NCBI RefSeq assembly: GCF_029433105.1
Contig: NZ_JARNTW010000003.1
Coordinates: 124,001-188,000 of the forward strand
Reading direction: 5' to 3'
DNA length: 64,000 bases
Source of the DNA: Runella sp. MFBS21
Lineage (GTDB): Bacteria > Bacteroidota > Bacteroidia > Cytophagales > Spirosomataceae
Positions 42,846 through 51,970 of this stretch are shown piece after piece (within the stretch, counting starts at the first letter, position 1; the number at the start of each line of letters is the position of its first letter). The notes below the pieces were generated by a model. It had not been told where the DNA came from. It saw only the letters and a list, made by a program, of their open reading frames with translations, and searched no databases. Both the position numbers and the translations under genes were made by a program.

Positions 42846-44171
42846 TTATTCTTCTTCAATATCATATTGTTTGATTTTTCTGTATAAAGTTCGCTCCGAA
42901 ATTCCCAACGCTTGTGCCGCATATTTACGTTTACCATTACTCCGCTGTAATGCTTTCACAATCATCTCTTTCTCTTTTTGTTCGAGCGAGAGTGATTCAT
43001 CTTCGGCGGCTTCATGTGCGATGTCTTCTACATCATCGTAGGGTGAAATCTGAATAATGTTGGACGACGGATTGGTGATGGTAGATCCGCTACTGATAGT
43101 AGGTTGACTTGGCAGAAGTTTGGTTTCAGAGAGAGCTTTTCCAAAATTGCCATCCGCTTCTATGCCACTAAACAGCCCGTCGTGCTCCCGCAAAATATCA
43201 CTACCATAGGCTTCATTGTTCAATACTTTTAGCACCAATTTTTTGAGATCATTGACATCTCGACGCATATCAAACAAGATTTTGTACAACAACTCCCGCT
43301 CATTGAATGATTCGGGATTGGCACTACCATTGTTCAAAGCACCGTGTAGGGTCACTGAGCGTGTAGAACTAGCATAATTAGGCAAATATTTGACCAAAGT
43401 CTGGGGCGTAATCGGGACTTTATTGTCGGCTTCCAGTATTTGTATTTGCTCGGCAATATTTTTGAGCTGACGAATATTCCCCGGAAAATTGTAGCTAATG
43501 AGCATTTCACGAGCTTCGGCTGTAAGGACAACAGGCGTGATACGATAGCGCTCGGCAAAGTCAGTAGTAAATTTCCGAAAAAGCATATCAATATCCGACC
43601 CTCGCTCACGAAGTGGAGGTACCGCAATAGGAACAGTATTGAGGCGATAGTACAAATCTTCGCGAAACTTACCCCGCTGAACTGCATCTATCAAATTGAC
43701 GTTGGTAGCAGCCACTACTCTTACATCCGTTTTTTGAACCTTCGACGACCCTACTCGGATAAACTCTTTGTTTTCCAAAACCCGCAACAAACGTGCTTGT
43801 GTGCCGATGGGCATTTCGGCAATTTCGTCCAAAAAGATAGTACCGCCATTGGTGATTTCAAAATACCCCTTACGATCATCTATCGCCCCTGTAAAAGAAC
43901 CTTTTACGTGTCCAAACAACTCTGAATCAATCGTTCCTTCGGGAATCGCTCCGCAGTTGATGGCGATAAAAGGCCCGTGTTTACGGGCACTTAAATTATG
44001 AATTATCTTTGAAAAAGATTCTTTACCACTTCCACTTTCTCCCGTAATGAGCACTGTCAAATCGGTGGCCGCCACCTGCATAGCTACGTTGAGAGCATAG
44101 TTGAGAGCAGGAGCATTTCCGATGATGCCAAAACGGTTTTTAATGGATTGTATTTCGGGATTTGAAAGCAT
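42846..44171 (-). CDS. Sigma-54-dependent transcriptional activator without receiver domain
   Basis: 441 residues. The AAA+ domain starts almost at once: Walker A GESGSGKE (44-51), the sigma-54 contact loop GSFTGA (91-96, usual GAFTGA), Walker B GGTIFLDEIA (109-118). The C-terminus is a Fis-type HTH (RKYAAQALGISERTLYRKIKQYDI). No N-terminal receiver, GAF or PAS domain is present, so activity must be set by expression or another protein. It overlaps operon logic with miaB (42 nt upstream) and lptE (1 nt downstream). Confidence 0.92.
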   Translation of the reverse strand: MLSNPEIQSIKNRFGIIGNAPALNYALNVAMQVAATDLTVLITGESGSGKESFSKIIHNLSARKHGPFIAINCGAIPEGTIDSELFGHVKGSFTGAIDDRKGYFEITNGGTIFLDEIAEMPIGTQARLLRVLENKEFIRVGSSKVQKTDVRVVAATNVNLIDAVQRGKFREDLYYRLNTVPIAVPPLRERGSDIDMLFRKFTTDFAERYRITPVVLTAEAREMLISYNFPGNIRQLKNIAEQIQILEADNKVPITPQTLVKYLPNYASSTRSVTLHGALNNGSANPESFNERELLYKILFDMRRDVNDLKKLVLKVLNNEAYGSDILREHDGLFSGIEADGNFGKALSETKLLPSQPTISSGSTITNPSSNIIQISPYDDVEDIAHEAAEDESLSLEQKEKEMIVKALQRSNGKRKYAAQALGISERTLYRKIKQYDIEEE

Positions 44172-44213
44172 TTAGCAAACCAAAAAATGACAAATAAATT
44201 TTAAGAAAGTCCA

Positions 44214-45686
44214 CTAAGCAGGTACTTCTTCTACTACTTTTCCAATCAAAGTAGCCGACGAACACTCTGTCACTAATACATGAACGTAATCTCCCTTTTT
44301 GTAATGCTCTCTTGGAAACACCACCACTTTATTTTGGTCATTTCGACCACACAAATCTGCATCCGAACGTTTAGAAGGGCCTTCTACAAGTACTTTATGG
44401 ACTTTACCTAGCGCCAATTGGTTACGCTCAGCTGAATGCTTAAGCTGCACCGCAATCACTTCTTGCAAGCGACGCTTTTTGATATCTTCCGGAATATCGT
44501 CTTTGTATTTTTTGGCAGCGGGTGTACCAGGTCTTTCGGAGTACGCAAACATATAAGCGTAGTCATATTTCACGTATTCCATCAGCGTGAGCGTGTCTTG
44601 ATGCTCTTCTTCTGTTTCGGTACAGAAACCCGTAATCATATCGGTCGAAATACCGCACTCTTCGCCCAAAATCTCACGAATTCGGTCGATTTTCTGCACG
44701 TACCACTCGCGGTCATAGGTTCTGTTCATAAGCTTCAATACCCGACTATTACCACTTTGGGCTGGTAAGTGAATGTACTTGCAGATATTTTCGTACTTCT
44801 TCATGGTCCAAAGTACATCATCTGTAATGTCTTTGGGGTGAGAAGTGCTAAACCGAACTCTTAAGTCCGGACTGACCAAAGCCACCATTTCCAACAATTG
44901 GGCAAAATTGACCGTAGTCACATTTTCGTTCTCTACAATTTCGTCTTGTGGCTTTATTTTACCTTTTTCGCTCTTCCACTTATAGCTATCTACATTCTGC
45001 CCTAGCAGGGTCACTTCACGATAGCCTTCTGCAAAAAGCTGACGAGCTTCTTCTACGATGCTAAAAGGATCACGACTACGTTCACGCCCACGAGTATAAG
45101 GCACCACACAAAAACTACACATGTTGTCGCAACCACGCATGATGCTAATGTAGGCCGTAATACCGTTGGAATTCAGGCGGATGGGTGAAATATCGGCGTA
45201 GGTCTCCTCGCGGGATAAAAATACATTGACGGCTTTTTGTCCCGTTTCGGCCTCTTCTACCAGCCGTGGCAAATCACGATACGCATCAGGTCCAGCCACG
45301 ATGTCTACCATTTTTTCTTCTTCCAAAAGTTTAGTTTTCAAGCGTTCGGCCATACATCCTAGCACGCCAATCACCAACCCCGGACGTTTTTTCTTGAGGT
45401 TGTTGAGCTGCTGAAGCCTATTCCTAACTTTTTGCTCGGCATTGTCGCGAATGGCACAAGTATTCAAAAAAATCACATCGGCACCATCTTCGCTAGAAGT
45501 AGTAGCAAAATCAGCATTGCGCATCACAGCCGCCACTATTTCGCTATCCGAAAAATTCATCTGACACCCATAGCTTTCGATAAAAAGCCTTTTTTTGTCA
45601 ACTGTTAGCTCTTCTTCGCTTACTTTGACAATCTCACAGGCTTCTTTGTCTGTTTCCGAAAGTATTTTTAATGTTGAAGTAATCAT
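44214..45686 (-). CDS. miaB: tRNA-2-methylthio-N6-dimethylallyladenosine synthase
   Basis: 490 residues from the ATG at 45686 (an in-frame TTG lies 12 nt upstream). MTTase N-terminal cluster cysteines are in [24 protein letters not shown] and [10 protein letters not shown]. The radical-SAM CxxxCxxC is in [25 protein letters not shown] domain closes the protein. It adds methylthio to i6A37 of tRNAs reading UNN codons, using SAM and Fe-S clusters. A 42-nt gap separates it from the sigma-54 activator. Confidence 0.96.
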   Translation of the reverse strand: MITSTLKILSETDKEACEIVKVSEEELTVDKKRLFIESYGCQMNFSDSEIVAAVMRNADFATTSSEDGADVIFLNTCAIRDNAEQKVRNRLQQLNNLKKKRPGLVIGVLGCMAERLKTKLLEEEKMVDIVAGPDAYRDLPRLVEEAETGQKAVNVFLSREETYADISPIRLNSNGITAYISIMRGCDNMCSFCVVPYTRGRERSRDPFSIVEEARQLFAEGYREVTLLGQNVDSYKWKSEKGKIKPQDEIVENENVTTVNFAQLLEMVALVSPDLRVRFSTSHPKDITDDVLWTMKKYENICKYIHLPAQSGNSRVLKLMNRTYDREWYVQKIDRIREILGEECGISTDMITGFCTETEEEHQDTLTLMEYVKYDYAYMFAYSERPGTPAAKKYKDDIPEDIKKRRLQEVIAVQLKHSAERNQLALGKVHKVLVEGPSKRSDADLCGRNDQNKVVVFPREHYKKGDYVHVLVTECSSATLIGKVVEEVPA

Positions 45687-45852
45687 TTTCTTAGTCAATG
45701 TCGTTAGTCCATGTAAGAGCTATTTATATAAAGGCTCTCCAAGAAGTGCCGCAAAGTTACGAAAGAATCACTGAAAAAACTGACAAAGTGTCAGGGTTTA
45801 ACAAAATTTAGTAAAATGGGGCGTTTTTAATTCAACTGTTTCTGAAGATACC

Positions 45853-46176
45853 TCAAAGATACTCGTCTTGGAAAGCACGATAAGCCCGTTGAAGCTCTTG
45901 ATAAGTTTTTGTATTTTGCTGATTCAATGCCAATTGCATCCCTTGGAGATACAATTTTTCGGCTTCTTCAAAAAACTCCATCTCAGCAAACAACGCCGCA
46001 GCATGGTAGTAAGTAGGCAAATAATCAGGATGTTTCTCCAAAAGCATCCGAAAATAAACCTCGGCTTGATGGGCATCGCTATTTTGATATTCCATCGCTA
46101 AGGCATACATATTGAAAGGATCGGAAGGATCTTCTTCAAAAAATTGTAGTAATAACGTGAGGCGATTGTTATTCAT
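45853..46176 (-). CDS. Small TPR protein
   Basis: 107 residues: two to three tetratricopeptide repeats (NMYALAMEYQNSDAHQAEVYFRMLLEKHPDYLPTYYHAAALFAEMEFFEEAEKLYLQGMQL). No signal peptide. It is transcribed in the same direction as the miaB block, but a 154-nt gap to miaB leaves co-transcription uncertain. Partner unknown. Confidence 0.8.
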   Translation of the reverse strand: MNNNRLTLLLQFFEEDPSDPFNMYALAMEYQNSDAHQAEVYFRMLLEKHPDYLPTYYHAAALFAEMEFFEEAEKLYLQGMQLALNQQNTKTYQELQRAYRAFQDEYL

Positions 46177-46280
46177 AAAAAATTATTATGCAAGCATACT
46201 ATTTTTAAAAACCTTGTTTATATTCGCACCAACAAAATAAATCTTCTAAAAGTTATATTTCAAACCATCTGAATAAACCC

Positions 46281-47018
46281 ATGAAAATTTTAGTTTGTAT
46301 AACCAATGTCCCAGATACATCAGCCAAAATTAGTTTTACTGATAACAATACCAAACTCAACAAAGCAGGAGTTCAATATATGATAGGCCCCTATGATGAT
46401 TATGCTTTGGCACGAGCAGTGGAGCTAAAAGAGAAATCTGGAGGCAGCATTACTGTTCTGAACGTAGGCGAAGCCGACAGTGACCCACAAATTCGGAAAG
46501 CACTGGCGATTGGTGCTGACGATGCTATCCGCGTCAACTGTGACCCTCAAGATTCTTATTTTACTGCGGCACAAATCGCAGCCGTGGCCAAAGACGGGAA
46601 TTATGACCTGATACTTATGGGACGTGAATCTATCGATTTCAATAGTGGAGTCGTGCACGGATTGGTAGGAGAAATGCTCGGAATCCCGTCGTTTTCGCCC
46701 GTTATGAAACTTGATATAGAAGGAAATACCGCCAAATTTGCCCGCGAAATAGAAGGAGGTAAAGAATACCTCGAAGCGCCTCTGCCGTTGGTATTGGGCT
46801 GCCAAGAGCCTATCGCCGAGTGGAAAATCCCAAACATGCGTGGTATCATGACCGCTCGTACCAAACCCCTCAAAGTAGTAGAGCCTGTCGATGTAAACAA
46901 TCTTGCTTCGCTTACGGCTTATAGTTTGCCCGCACCAAAAGGGGCGTGTAAAATGATACCTGCCGACCAAGCAGAAACGCTCATTACCCTTCTAAAAACA
47001 GAAGCAAAAGTATTGTAA
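46281..47018 (+). CDS. etfB: Electron transfer flavoprotein, beta subunit
   Basis: 245 residues. The N-terminal ETF beta fold (MKILVCITNVPDTSAKI) is followed by YDDYALARAVELKEKSGG, IRVNCDPQDSYFTAAQIAAVAKDGNYDLILMGRESID, and the recognition-loop-type ALPLVLGCQEPIAEWKIPNMRGIMTARTKP. With EtfA it accepts electrons from acyl-CoA dehydrogenases and passes them to the quinone pool via ETF:QO. A -7-like TATATTCG lies at 46219-46226. Confidence 0.96.
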   Translation: MKILVCITNVPDTSAKISFTDNNTKLNKAGVQYMIGPYDDYALARAVELKEKSGGSITVLNVGEADSDPQIRKALAIGADDAIRVNCDPQDSYFTAAQIAAVAKDGNYDLILMGRESIDFNSGVVHGLVGEMLGIPSFSPVMKLDIEGNTAKFAREIEGGKEYLEAPLPLVLGCQEPIAEWKIPNMRGIMTARTKPLKVVEPVDVNNLASLTAYSLPAPKGACKMIPADQAETLITLLKTEAKVL

Positions 47019-47070
47019 CTACAGTAACACCTGTCTATCAAACACTTACTTTATTAAATCTTTGATCTTT

Positions 47071-48036
47071 ATGTCGGTCTTAATATTTGTAGAATTAGAT
47101 AACGGAAGTATCAAAAAAACTTCTCTCGAAGCCGTAGCCTACGGAGCGGCGGTAGCCCAAACCCAAGGTACTAGTGCCACTGTTTTGGCCATTGGCAATG
47201 CCGATTCAAGTGAACTTGCCAAAGCGGGAGCGTATGGCGCTAACAAAGTCCTCCACGCCAACGACGCTGCACTTTCCAACGAAAACGCGATGGCTTATGC
47301 AAGCGTACTAGCAGCAGCAATTCAGCAAGAAGGCTCCAAAATCGTCATTTTGCCAAAATCTGGGCTTTCTGACGCAATGGGTGCACGTGTAGCAGCCAAA
47401 TTGGGGGCAAGTATCGTTTCGGGGGTTACCGAACTCCCCGACCTCAGCAATGGCTTCCAAGTAAAGCGTAGCATTTATACAGGCAAAGCCTTTGCCACTG
47501 TCGAAGTAAAAGGTGATATCAAAATATTGGGAATCAAGAAAAACGCCATAGAAGCCCAAGAAGGTAGCGGAACTGCAACCATCGAAAGTTTCAGTCCAAG
47601 CTTGCCAGAGGGCGATTTTACGGCCAAAGTCATCAACCAAGAAAAAGCCAGTGGAGAGCTATCACTTACCGAAGCCGATATTATCGTTTCGGGAGGACGT
47701 GGTATGAAAGGCCCAGAACACTGGCAACCCCTACTAGATTTGGCGGAAGCATTGGGAGCAGCCACGGGATGTTCAAAACCAGTTTCTGACCTAGATTGGC
47801 GCCCTCACCATGAGCACATCGGGCAAACCGGTATCAAGGTAGCCCCCAATCTTTATATTGCTTGTGGTATTTCGGGAGCCATTCAACACTTAGCAGGCGT
47901 CAATTCATCCAAAGTGATTGTGGCCATCAACAAAGATCCCGAAGCACCTTTTTTCAAAGCAGCCGATTATGGTATCGTAGGAGATGTATTTGACGTTTTA
48001 CCACGACTTACCAAAGCCGTCAAAGAATCAAAATAA
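47071..48036 (+). CDS. etfA: Electron transfer flavoprotein, alpha subunit
   Basis: 321 residues from the ATG at 47071 (a TTG 9 nt upstream is unlikely). The C-terminal FAD domain carries ADIIVSGGRGMKGPEHW, LAEALGAATGCSKPVSDLDWRPHHEHIGQTGIKVAPNLYIACGISGAIQHLAGV and INKDPEAPFF, all hallmark ETF-alpha segments. It pairs with EtfB 53 nt upstream. Confidence 0.96.
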   Translation: MSVLIFVELDNGSIKKTSLEAVAYGAAVAQTQGTSATVLAIGNADSSELAKAGAYGANKVLHANDAALSNENAMAYASVLAAAIQQEGSKIVILPKSGLSDAMGARVAAKLGASIVSGVTELPDLSNGFQVKRSIYTGKAFATVEVKGDIKILGIKKNAIEAQEGSGTATIESFSPSLPEGDFTAKVINQEKASGELSLTEADIIVSGGRGMKGPEHWQPLLDLAEALGAATGCSKPVSDLDWRPHHEHIGQTGIKVAPNLYIACGISGAIQHLAGVNSSKVIVAINKDPEAPFFKAADYGIVGDVFDVLPRLTKAVKESK

Positions 48037-48101
48037 GGTTTAGGGCTTTTGCGTCAACGAAACTCTCTGATACGGGAACGCTAAAAGCACCTTCCGATGT
48101 T

Positions 48102-48152
48102 AATAAGCCTACGGAGAATGGAAAAACTTTCCTTTTTCTCTGTAGGTTTATT
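48102..48152 (+). terminator. Terminator after etfA
   Basis: A 17-bp stem with two G-T wobble pairs (AATAAGCCTACGGAGAA / TTCTCTGTAGGTTTATT). Its last base is the first base of the next gene's -7 box, so the terminator and the promoter are packed together. Confidence 0.75.
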
Positions 48153-48159
48153 ATTTTTG
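48128..48159 (+). promoter_or_regulatory. Bacteroidota-type promoter of the nuclease gene
   Basis: TTTC, a 20-nt gap, then TATTTTTG (TAnnTTTG consensus -7 box). Located 39 nt before the GTG start used here. Confidence 0.55.
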
Positions 48160-48197
48160 CATCCTCTCAAGGGGAATCCGTTATCCGTTATCACCCT

Positions 48198-48827
48198 GTG
48201 GAGGATTTGATAACAGATATTAACATAAATACAGTAGTGGAAAAAATAAAATTGGAAATTTTGGGGCTCTCACCGAGCCAATCACAGGCTGGCTCTTTTG
48301 CACTGGTACTTGGAGAAGAGTATGGAAATCGCCGCTTGCCGATTATTATTGGCATGTTTGAAGCGCAGGCTATCGCCATCGAAATCGAAAAAATCCAGCC
48401 CAATCGTCCCATGACCCACGACTTGTTTAAGTCGTTTGCCAAGGCATTTAATTATTCAGTCAATGAGATTATAATTTCAGACTTGCGCGAGGGAATATTT
48501 TTTGCCCGCATTTACTGTTCTGACGGTGTAAGAGAAACGGTGATTGACGCTCGCCCTTCAGATGCGATTGCGATTGCGCTCCGTTTCAATGTACCTCTCT
48601 ATACCTACGAAACCATCTTATCAGAAGCGGGAATTGTATCAGGGACTCAAAACGAACCCGAAGACGCGATTGAAGAGCTTGTACAAAGTCCCAAGCCTCG
48701 CTCCCTCAACGACCAACTCAAAAACATGAGTTTGGAAGATTTACAACGTATCCTCGATGAAGCTCTTTCAAACGAAGAATATGAGAAAGCGGCTAAAATT
48801 CGGGACGAGATTACGCGTCGTAATTAA
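48198..48827 (+). CDS. Bifunctional nuclease (DUF151) with UVR domain
   Basis: 209 residues from a GTG start; a second GTG at 48237 begins nearer to the conserved KIKLEILGLS and is equally possible. The DUF151/BFN core has SQAGSFALVLGEEYGNRRLPIIIGMFEAQAIAIE and RPSDAIAIALRFNVPLYTYE. A C-terminal UVR motif (DLQRILDEALSNEEYEKAAKIRDEI) follows. Known relatives act on RNA and DNA; Bacteroidota members commonly have this UVR tail. Confidence 0.88.
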   Translation: MEDLITDININTVVEKIKLEILGLSPSQSQAGSFALVLGEEYGNRRLPIIIGMFEAQAIAIEIEKIQPNRPMTHDLFKSFAKAFNYSVNEIIISDLREGIFFARIYCSDGVRETVIDARPSDAIAIALRFNVPLYTYETILSEAGIVSGTQNEPEDAIEELVQSPKPRSLNDQLKNMSLEDLQRILDEALSNEEYEKAAKIRDEITRRN

Positions 48828-48846
48828 GCATACATAATGATAGCAT

Positions 48847-48895
48847 TCTCATAATAAAAGCCCTGACCATAAAAATCAGGGCTTTTATTATGAGA
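48847..48895. terminator. 20-bp perfect hairpin between convergent genes
   Basis: Arms 48847-48866 and 48876-48895 are perfectly complementary over 20 bp, with a 9-nt loop. The core AAAAGCCCTGA / TCAGGGCTTTT serves both the nuclease and DUF2911 genes. Confidence 0.9.
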
Positions 48896-48916
48896 AATAC
48901 CTTCCCAATTTTAGTG

Positions 48917-49792
48917 TTATTTCTTCTTTCCTTTAGGCAATATCGCCGGAACAGGAATTTTGGAAGCAAATTCGGCTGCGCCTTTTTCAATAGCATCTTT
49001 AAAAAACGAGAACGAAGGGTCGCCACTCGATTGTCCTAAGTCAAGGGCTTTTTTGGCAATAGGAGCGGCTTCCGCAAAATTCCCTAGTTTACCTAAAATC
49101 TGCGCCTTGGTCCATAGATTACGGAAAGTTTCTTTGTAAGCCACCGCCTGATTGACCATCGACAATGCTTTTTGGAGATTGATTCCTTTGCCGAGTAAAT
49201 AATTAGCTCCTGCATTCATGTTGTTGGCACTTGCTTCGGCCGCTTTGTCAATGGCCATTTCTACCATTTTAGTAGTGTTTGTGGCAAGTTTCGTACTTAC
49301 TTTGGTCTGCGCCCACATTATATCAAGATTGGCAGTAGAATCCGTAATATCCGAAAACCCAATCGCAAATGTTTCGGTAGTGGGTGCTTGCGTAGGTTTT
49401 ACATTTACGCGTACCACATCATCTGCTTGTTTGTATTGTTCAGGAGCAGTAGCAGCAGACTTATTGATAATGAGCGTCCAAGTGTCGGCATTAGGAATGC
49501 TATACAAAAAGTACTTGCCAGCTGGTACATTTTGGCCTTCGAGCATAATATCGGTCGAAAATTCAATAGCTGTTGCTTGGTTGGCACCTGTCCGCCAAAA
49601 CTGTCCATAAGGAACAAGCTTGCCAAAAATCTCCCGACCTTTCATACTTGGACGTGAGTACTTTACCGTAATATCCGTAACACCCACACCCTGCATTATG
49701 GTAGCAGATGAGCTAGGCTGAGGGGTACGAATCTGGGCAAAACTAAAGGTAGAAGCAGCCAATAAGGCTAGTAAGGTCAATGATTTCTTCAT
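48917..49792 (-). CDS. DUF2911 secreted protein
   Basis: 291 residues. A signal peptide (SLTLLALLAASTFSFAQ) is followed by the DUF2911 pattern: ITVKYSRPSMKGREIFGKLVPYGQFWRTGANQAT and NVPAGKYFLYSIPNADTWTLIINK. Helical repeats fill the C-terminal ~110 residues (MEMAIDKAAEASANNMNAGANYLLGKGINLQKALSMVNQAV). It should be periplasmic or outer-membrane associated; function unknown. Confidence 0.88.
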   Translation of the reverse strand: MKKSLTLLALLAASTFSFAQIRTPQPSSSATIMQGVGVTDITVKYSRPSMKGREIFGKLVPYGQFWRTGANQATAIEFSTDIMLEGQNVPAGKYFLYSIPNADTWTLIINKSAATAPEQYKQADDVVRVNVKPTQAPTTETFAIGFSDITDSTANLDIMWAQTKVSTKLATNTTKMVEMAIDKAAEASANNMNAGANYLLGKGINLQKALSMVNQAVAYKETFRNLWTKAQILGKLGNFAEAAPIAKKALDLGQSSGDPSFSFFKDAIEKGAAEFASKIPVPAILPKGKKK

Positions 49793-49896
49793 GATTTTTA
49801 GCAGTTTTGTTTCAAATTTTTGGAGTTTGTGGCGCGAATATAAGTAAAAGAAGTCGATAGGCCGCTAACTCTATATACTATTAAAACTTTCATAAA

Positions 49897-50448
49897 ATGA
49901 AACGTAATCAATTGCTCACCCTTCTTAATCAACATATACCTTTTGACAAAGATGAGCATCAAATGTGGCAAGACACCCTTCAGTTTGTCACCCAAAACCC
50001 CGACTGTTTTGAGCGATGGCTCGCTATTGGCCATGTGACTGGCTCGGCTTGGGTGGTTGATTCTAGCTCCCAAGTGGCCCTGTTGATGCATCATCAAAAA
50101 CTCGACCGCTGGTTTCAGCCGGGTGGACATGCAGATGGCGAATCTGATATTTTGAAAGTAGCTCTCAAAGAAGCCCAAGAAGAAACAGGACTCCACGACA
50201 TCAGGGCCGTATCCTCCCAAATCTTTGATGTGGACGTACACCTCATTCCTGCCAATTCCAAAGAAGCGGCCCATTTCCATTACGATATTCGTTTTTTGTT
50301 TGAAGCCAATAGCCAAATTCCTCTCCAGCAAAACAATGAGTCAAAAGCGCTTGCTTGGGTACCTTATACGAAGATACACGAGTACAATAGTTCACCTTCT
50401 ATCATGAGAATGGTAGAAAAAATGAGAATAAGTAATTTTTTTGAGTAA
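49897..50448 (+). CDS. Nudix hydrolase
   Basis: 183 residues. The Nudix box spans residues 76-99 (G76, E82, K91-E92, E95-E96, G98), with Lys for the usual Arg. The substrate-side stretch WFQPGGHAD and a longer N-terminal helical part (to ~45) are typical of a broad Nudix group. Divergent from the DUF2911 gene. Unrelated in sequence to the Nudix gene at 8747. Confidence 0.9.
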   Translation: MKRNQLLTLLNQHIPFDKDEHQMWQDTLQFVTQNPDCFERWLAIGHVTGSAWVVDSSSQVALLMHHQKLDRWFQPGGHADGESDILKVALKEAQEETGLHDIRAVSSQIFDVDVHLIPANSKEAAHFHYDIRFLFEANSQIPLQQNNESKALAWVPYTKIHEYNSSPSIMRMVEKMRISNFFE

Positions 50449-50516
50449 AAAATAGGTATATAAACTCTATTTTTTTACTTTAGTGACCGTATTCCAACAA
50501 TCGATAAAATTATAAC

Positions 50517-50909
50517 ATGAAATTCTTTACATCCTTTCGCATAGGCGGTTGGATAGTGCTTTTTGTCATGAGCACCCATTTGCTCAATGCACAAACAGCC
50601 AAGGAAGACCGCAACAACCATCCCAAGCCTCAAACAATCGACAAGATTCAATTGCGCTGTGCTGCTCCTTTTGTCTATTCCCCTCATATTTCGTACAAAG
50701 AACAGCGACAAATGCAATTGGCTAAAAAGAAAATGGGTGGTATAACTTTTGTGGTCAAATCCCGCCGTACTACTTCTGCCAATTACAAACAGCAAAATTT
50801 TCAGCCAAAATCCCGTCCTTCTTCAAGTACCGAACGGTTCGTGGCTGATAGTAGCGCCCCTTTTGTGAGGTATGAGTTTTCTGATTCTCTAAGAGCTAGC
50901 AATCGATAA
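50517..50909 (+). CDS. Small secreted protein of unknown function
   Basis: 130 residues; not recognised. The N-terminal hydrophobic stretch GGWIVLFVMSTHLLNAQ is a good signal peptide. The mature part is basic, Ser/Arg/Gln-rich and lacks clear secondary-structure motifs. It lies alone between the Nudix gene and rpe. An 11-bp inverted repeat (50924-50972) follows it and may end its transcript. Confidence 0.6.
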   Translation: MKFFTSFRIGGWIVLFVMSTHLLNAQTAKEDRNNHPKPQTIDKIQLRCAAPFVYSPHISYKEQRQMQLAKKKMGGITFVVKSRRTTSANYKQQNFQPKSRPSSSTERFVADSSAPFVRYEFSDSLRASNR

Positions 50910-50923
50910 TGGGGGATTTTGAT

Positions 50924-50972
50924 AGTGGAGGTGCCGAGTTATTCAAAAAAAGGCGAACTTTGCACCTCCACT
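50924..50972. terminator. Inverted repeat downstream of the small secreted protein
   Basis: AGTGGAGGTGC / GCACCTCCACT, 11-bp perfect arms with a 27-nt loop and no T run, so its role as a terminator is uncertain. Confidence 0.4.
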
Positions 50973-51044
50973 AATCCTAATACATTAATTCTGTGTAGGT
51001 AAAACAAGTGCTAGCGCACTTACTGCCCGCCCATTGATTGTTTT

Positions 51045-51701
51045 ATGAATACTCCTCTGATTGCCCCCTCTGTGTTGGCCGCCGATTTTGCCAATTTACA
51101 GCGCGACGTAGAAATGCTCAATCGAAGTGCTGCCGATTGGATTCACGTAGATATTATGGATGGCGTTTTTGTGCCCAATATTTCTTTTGGTCTTCCTGTC
51201 ACAGCTGCCATCAAAAAACACGCACAAAAGCCACTAGACGTCCATTTGATGATTGTTCAGCCCGAGCGATATTTAGAAGCTTTTCGTGATGCGGGTGCCG
51301 AAATCTTGACAGTGCACTACGAGGCTTGTCCTCATTTGCACCGCACTATTCAACATATCAAATCGCTAGGAGTCAAAGCTGGCGTAGCTCTCAATCCTCA
51401 TACGCCCGTGAGTGTATTACAAGATATCATTCAGGATATAGATTTGGTGCTGATTATGTCGGTAAATCCGGGTTTTGGTGGGCAAAAATTCATCGAACGT
51501 ACCTACGAGCGTGTCCGTCAACTTGCGACCTTGATTGCAGAATCAGAAAGTCAAGCCATTATTGAGATAGACGGAGGTGTCAATCAAGACAATGCTCCCC
51601 TACTCTATCATGCAGGTGCACGCGCACTCGTAGCAGGAAGTTTTGTATTTTCGGCTCCTGACCCCGAGGCAACTATTTCTAATTTAAAGAAAGTGTGGTA
51701 A
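51045..51701 (+). CDS. rpe: Ribulose-phosphate 3-epimerase
   Basis: 218 residues, TIM barrel. Signature segments are APSVLAADFANL, DWIHVDIMDGVFVPNISFG (metal-binding H and catalytic D), LDVHLMIVQPE, LIMSVNPGFGGQKFI and IEIDGGVNQDN. It interconverts ribulose-5-phosphate and xylulose-5-phosphate in the pentose phosphate pathway. All motifs are intact. Monocistronic. Confidence 0.97.
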   Translation: MNTPLIAPSVLAADFANLQRDVEMLNRSAADWIHVDIMDGVFVPNISFGLPVTAAIKKHAQKPLDVHLMIVQPERYLEAFRDAGAEILTVHYEACPHLHRTIQHIKSLGVKAGVALNPHTPVSVLQDIIQDIDLVLIMSVNPGFGGQKFIERTYERVRQLATLIAESESQAIIEIDGGVNQDNAPLLYHAGARALVAGSFVFSAPDPEATISNLKKVW

Positions 51702-51707
51702 CAAAGT

Positions 51708-51741
51708 AGCAATGACGTCTCAATCCTAAGACGTCATTGCT
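51708..51741. terminator. Hairpin after rpe
   Basis: A perfect 13-bp stem (AGCAATGACGTCT / AGACGTCATTGCT) with an 8-nt loop and no T run, 6 nt after the stop. Confidence 0.6.
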
Positions 51742-51909
51742 GTCTATTGGGTATTTTAGCCATTCCAATCTTCTCCGTATCCTTTAAAATGCAAACGATT
51801 TTAGACACACTATTAATCGTTGATTTTGGTATGATTGGCGTTTAGTCGCCAATCATCCGCCTATCCATTCTTTACAGCAATCAAAATCCCTCTACTTTTA
51901 TTACTAATA

Positions 51910-51941
51910 TTTCAAAACAATATCCAAGTTTCCTATTTTTG
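51910..51941 (+). promoter_or_regulatory. Bacteroidota-type promoter of the ECF sigma gene
   Basis: TTTC (51910), a 20-nt gap, then TATTTTTG (51934-51941), matching the TAnnTTTG -7 box; 29 nt before the start. Confidence 0.6.
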
Positions 51942-51970
51942 TGGGGAGTTCGCATTCCCATAAAACAACA

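Noticed and set aside
51941-51970. Earlier GTG start for the ECF sigma factor
   Set aside because: It overlaps the predicted -7 promoter box, so it would not be on the transcript.
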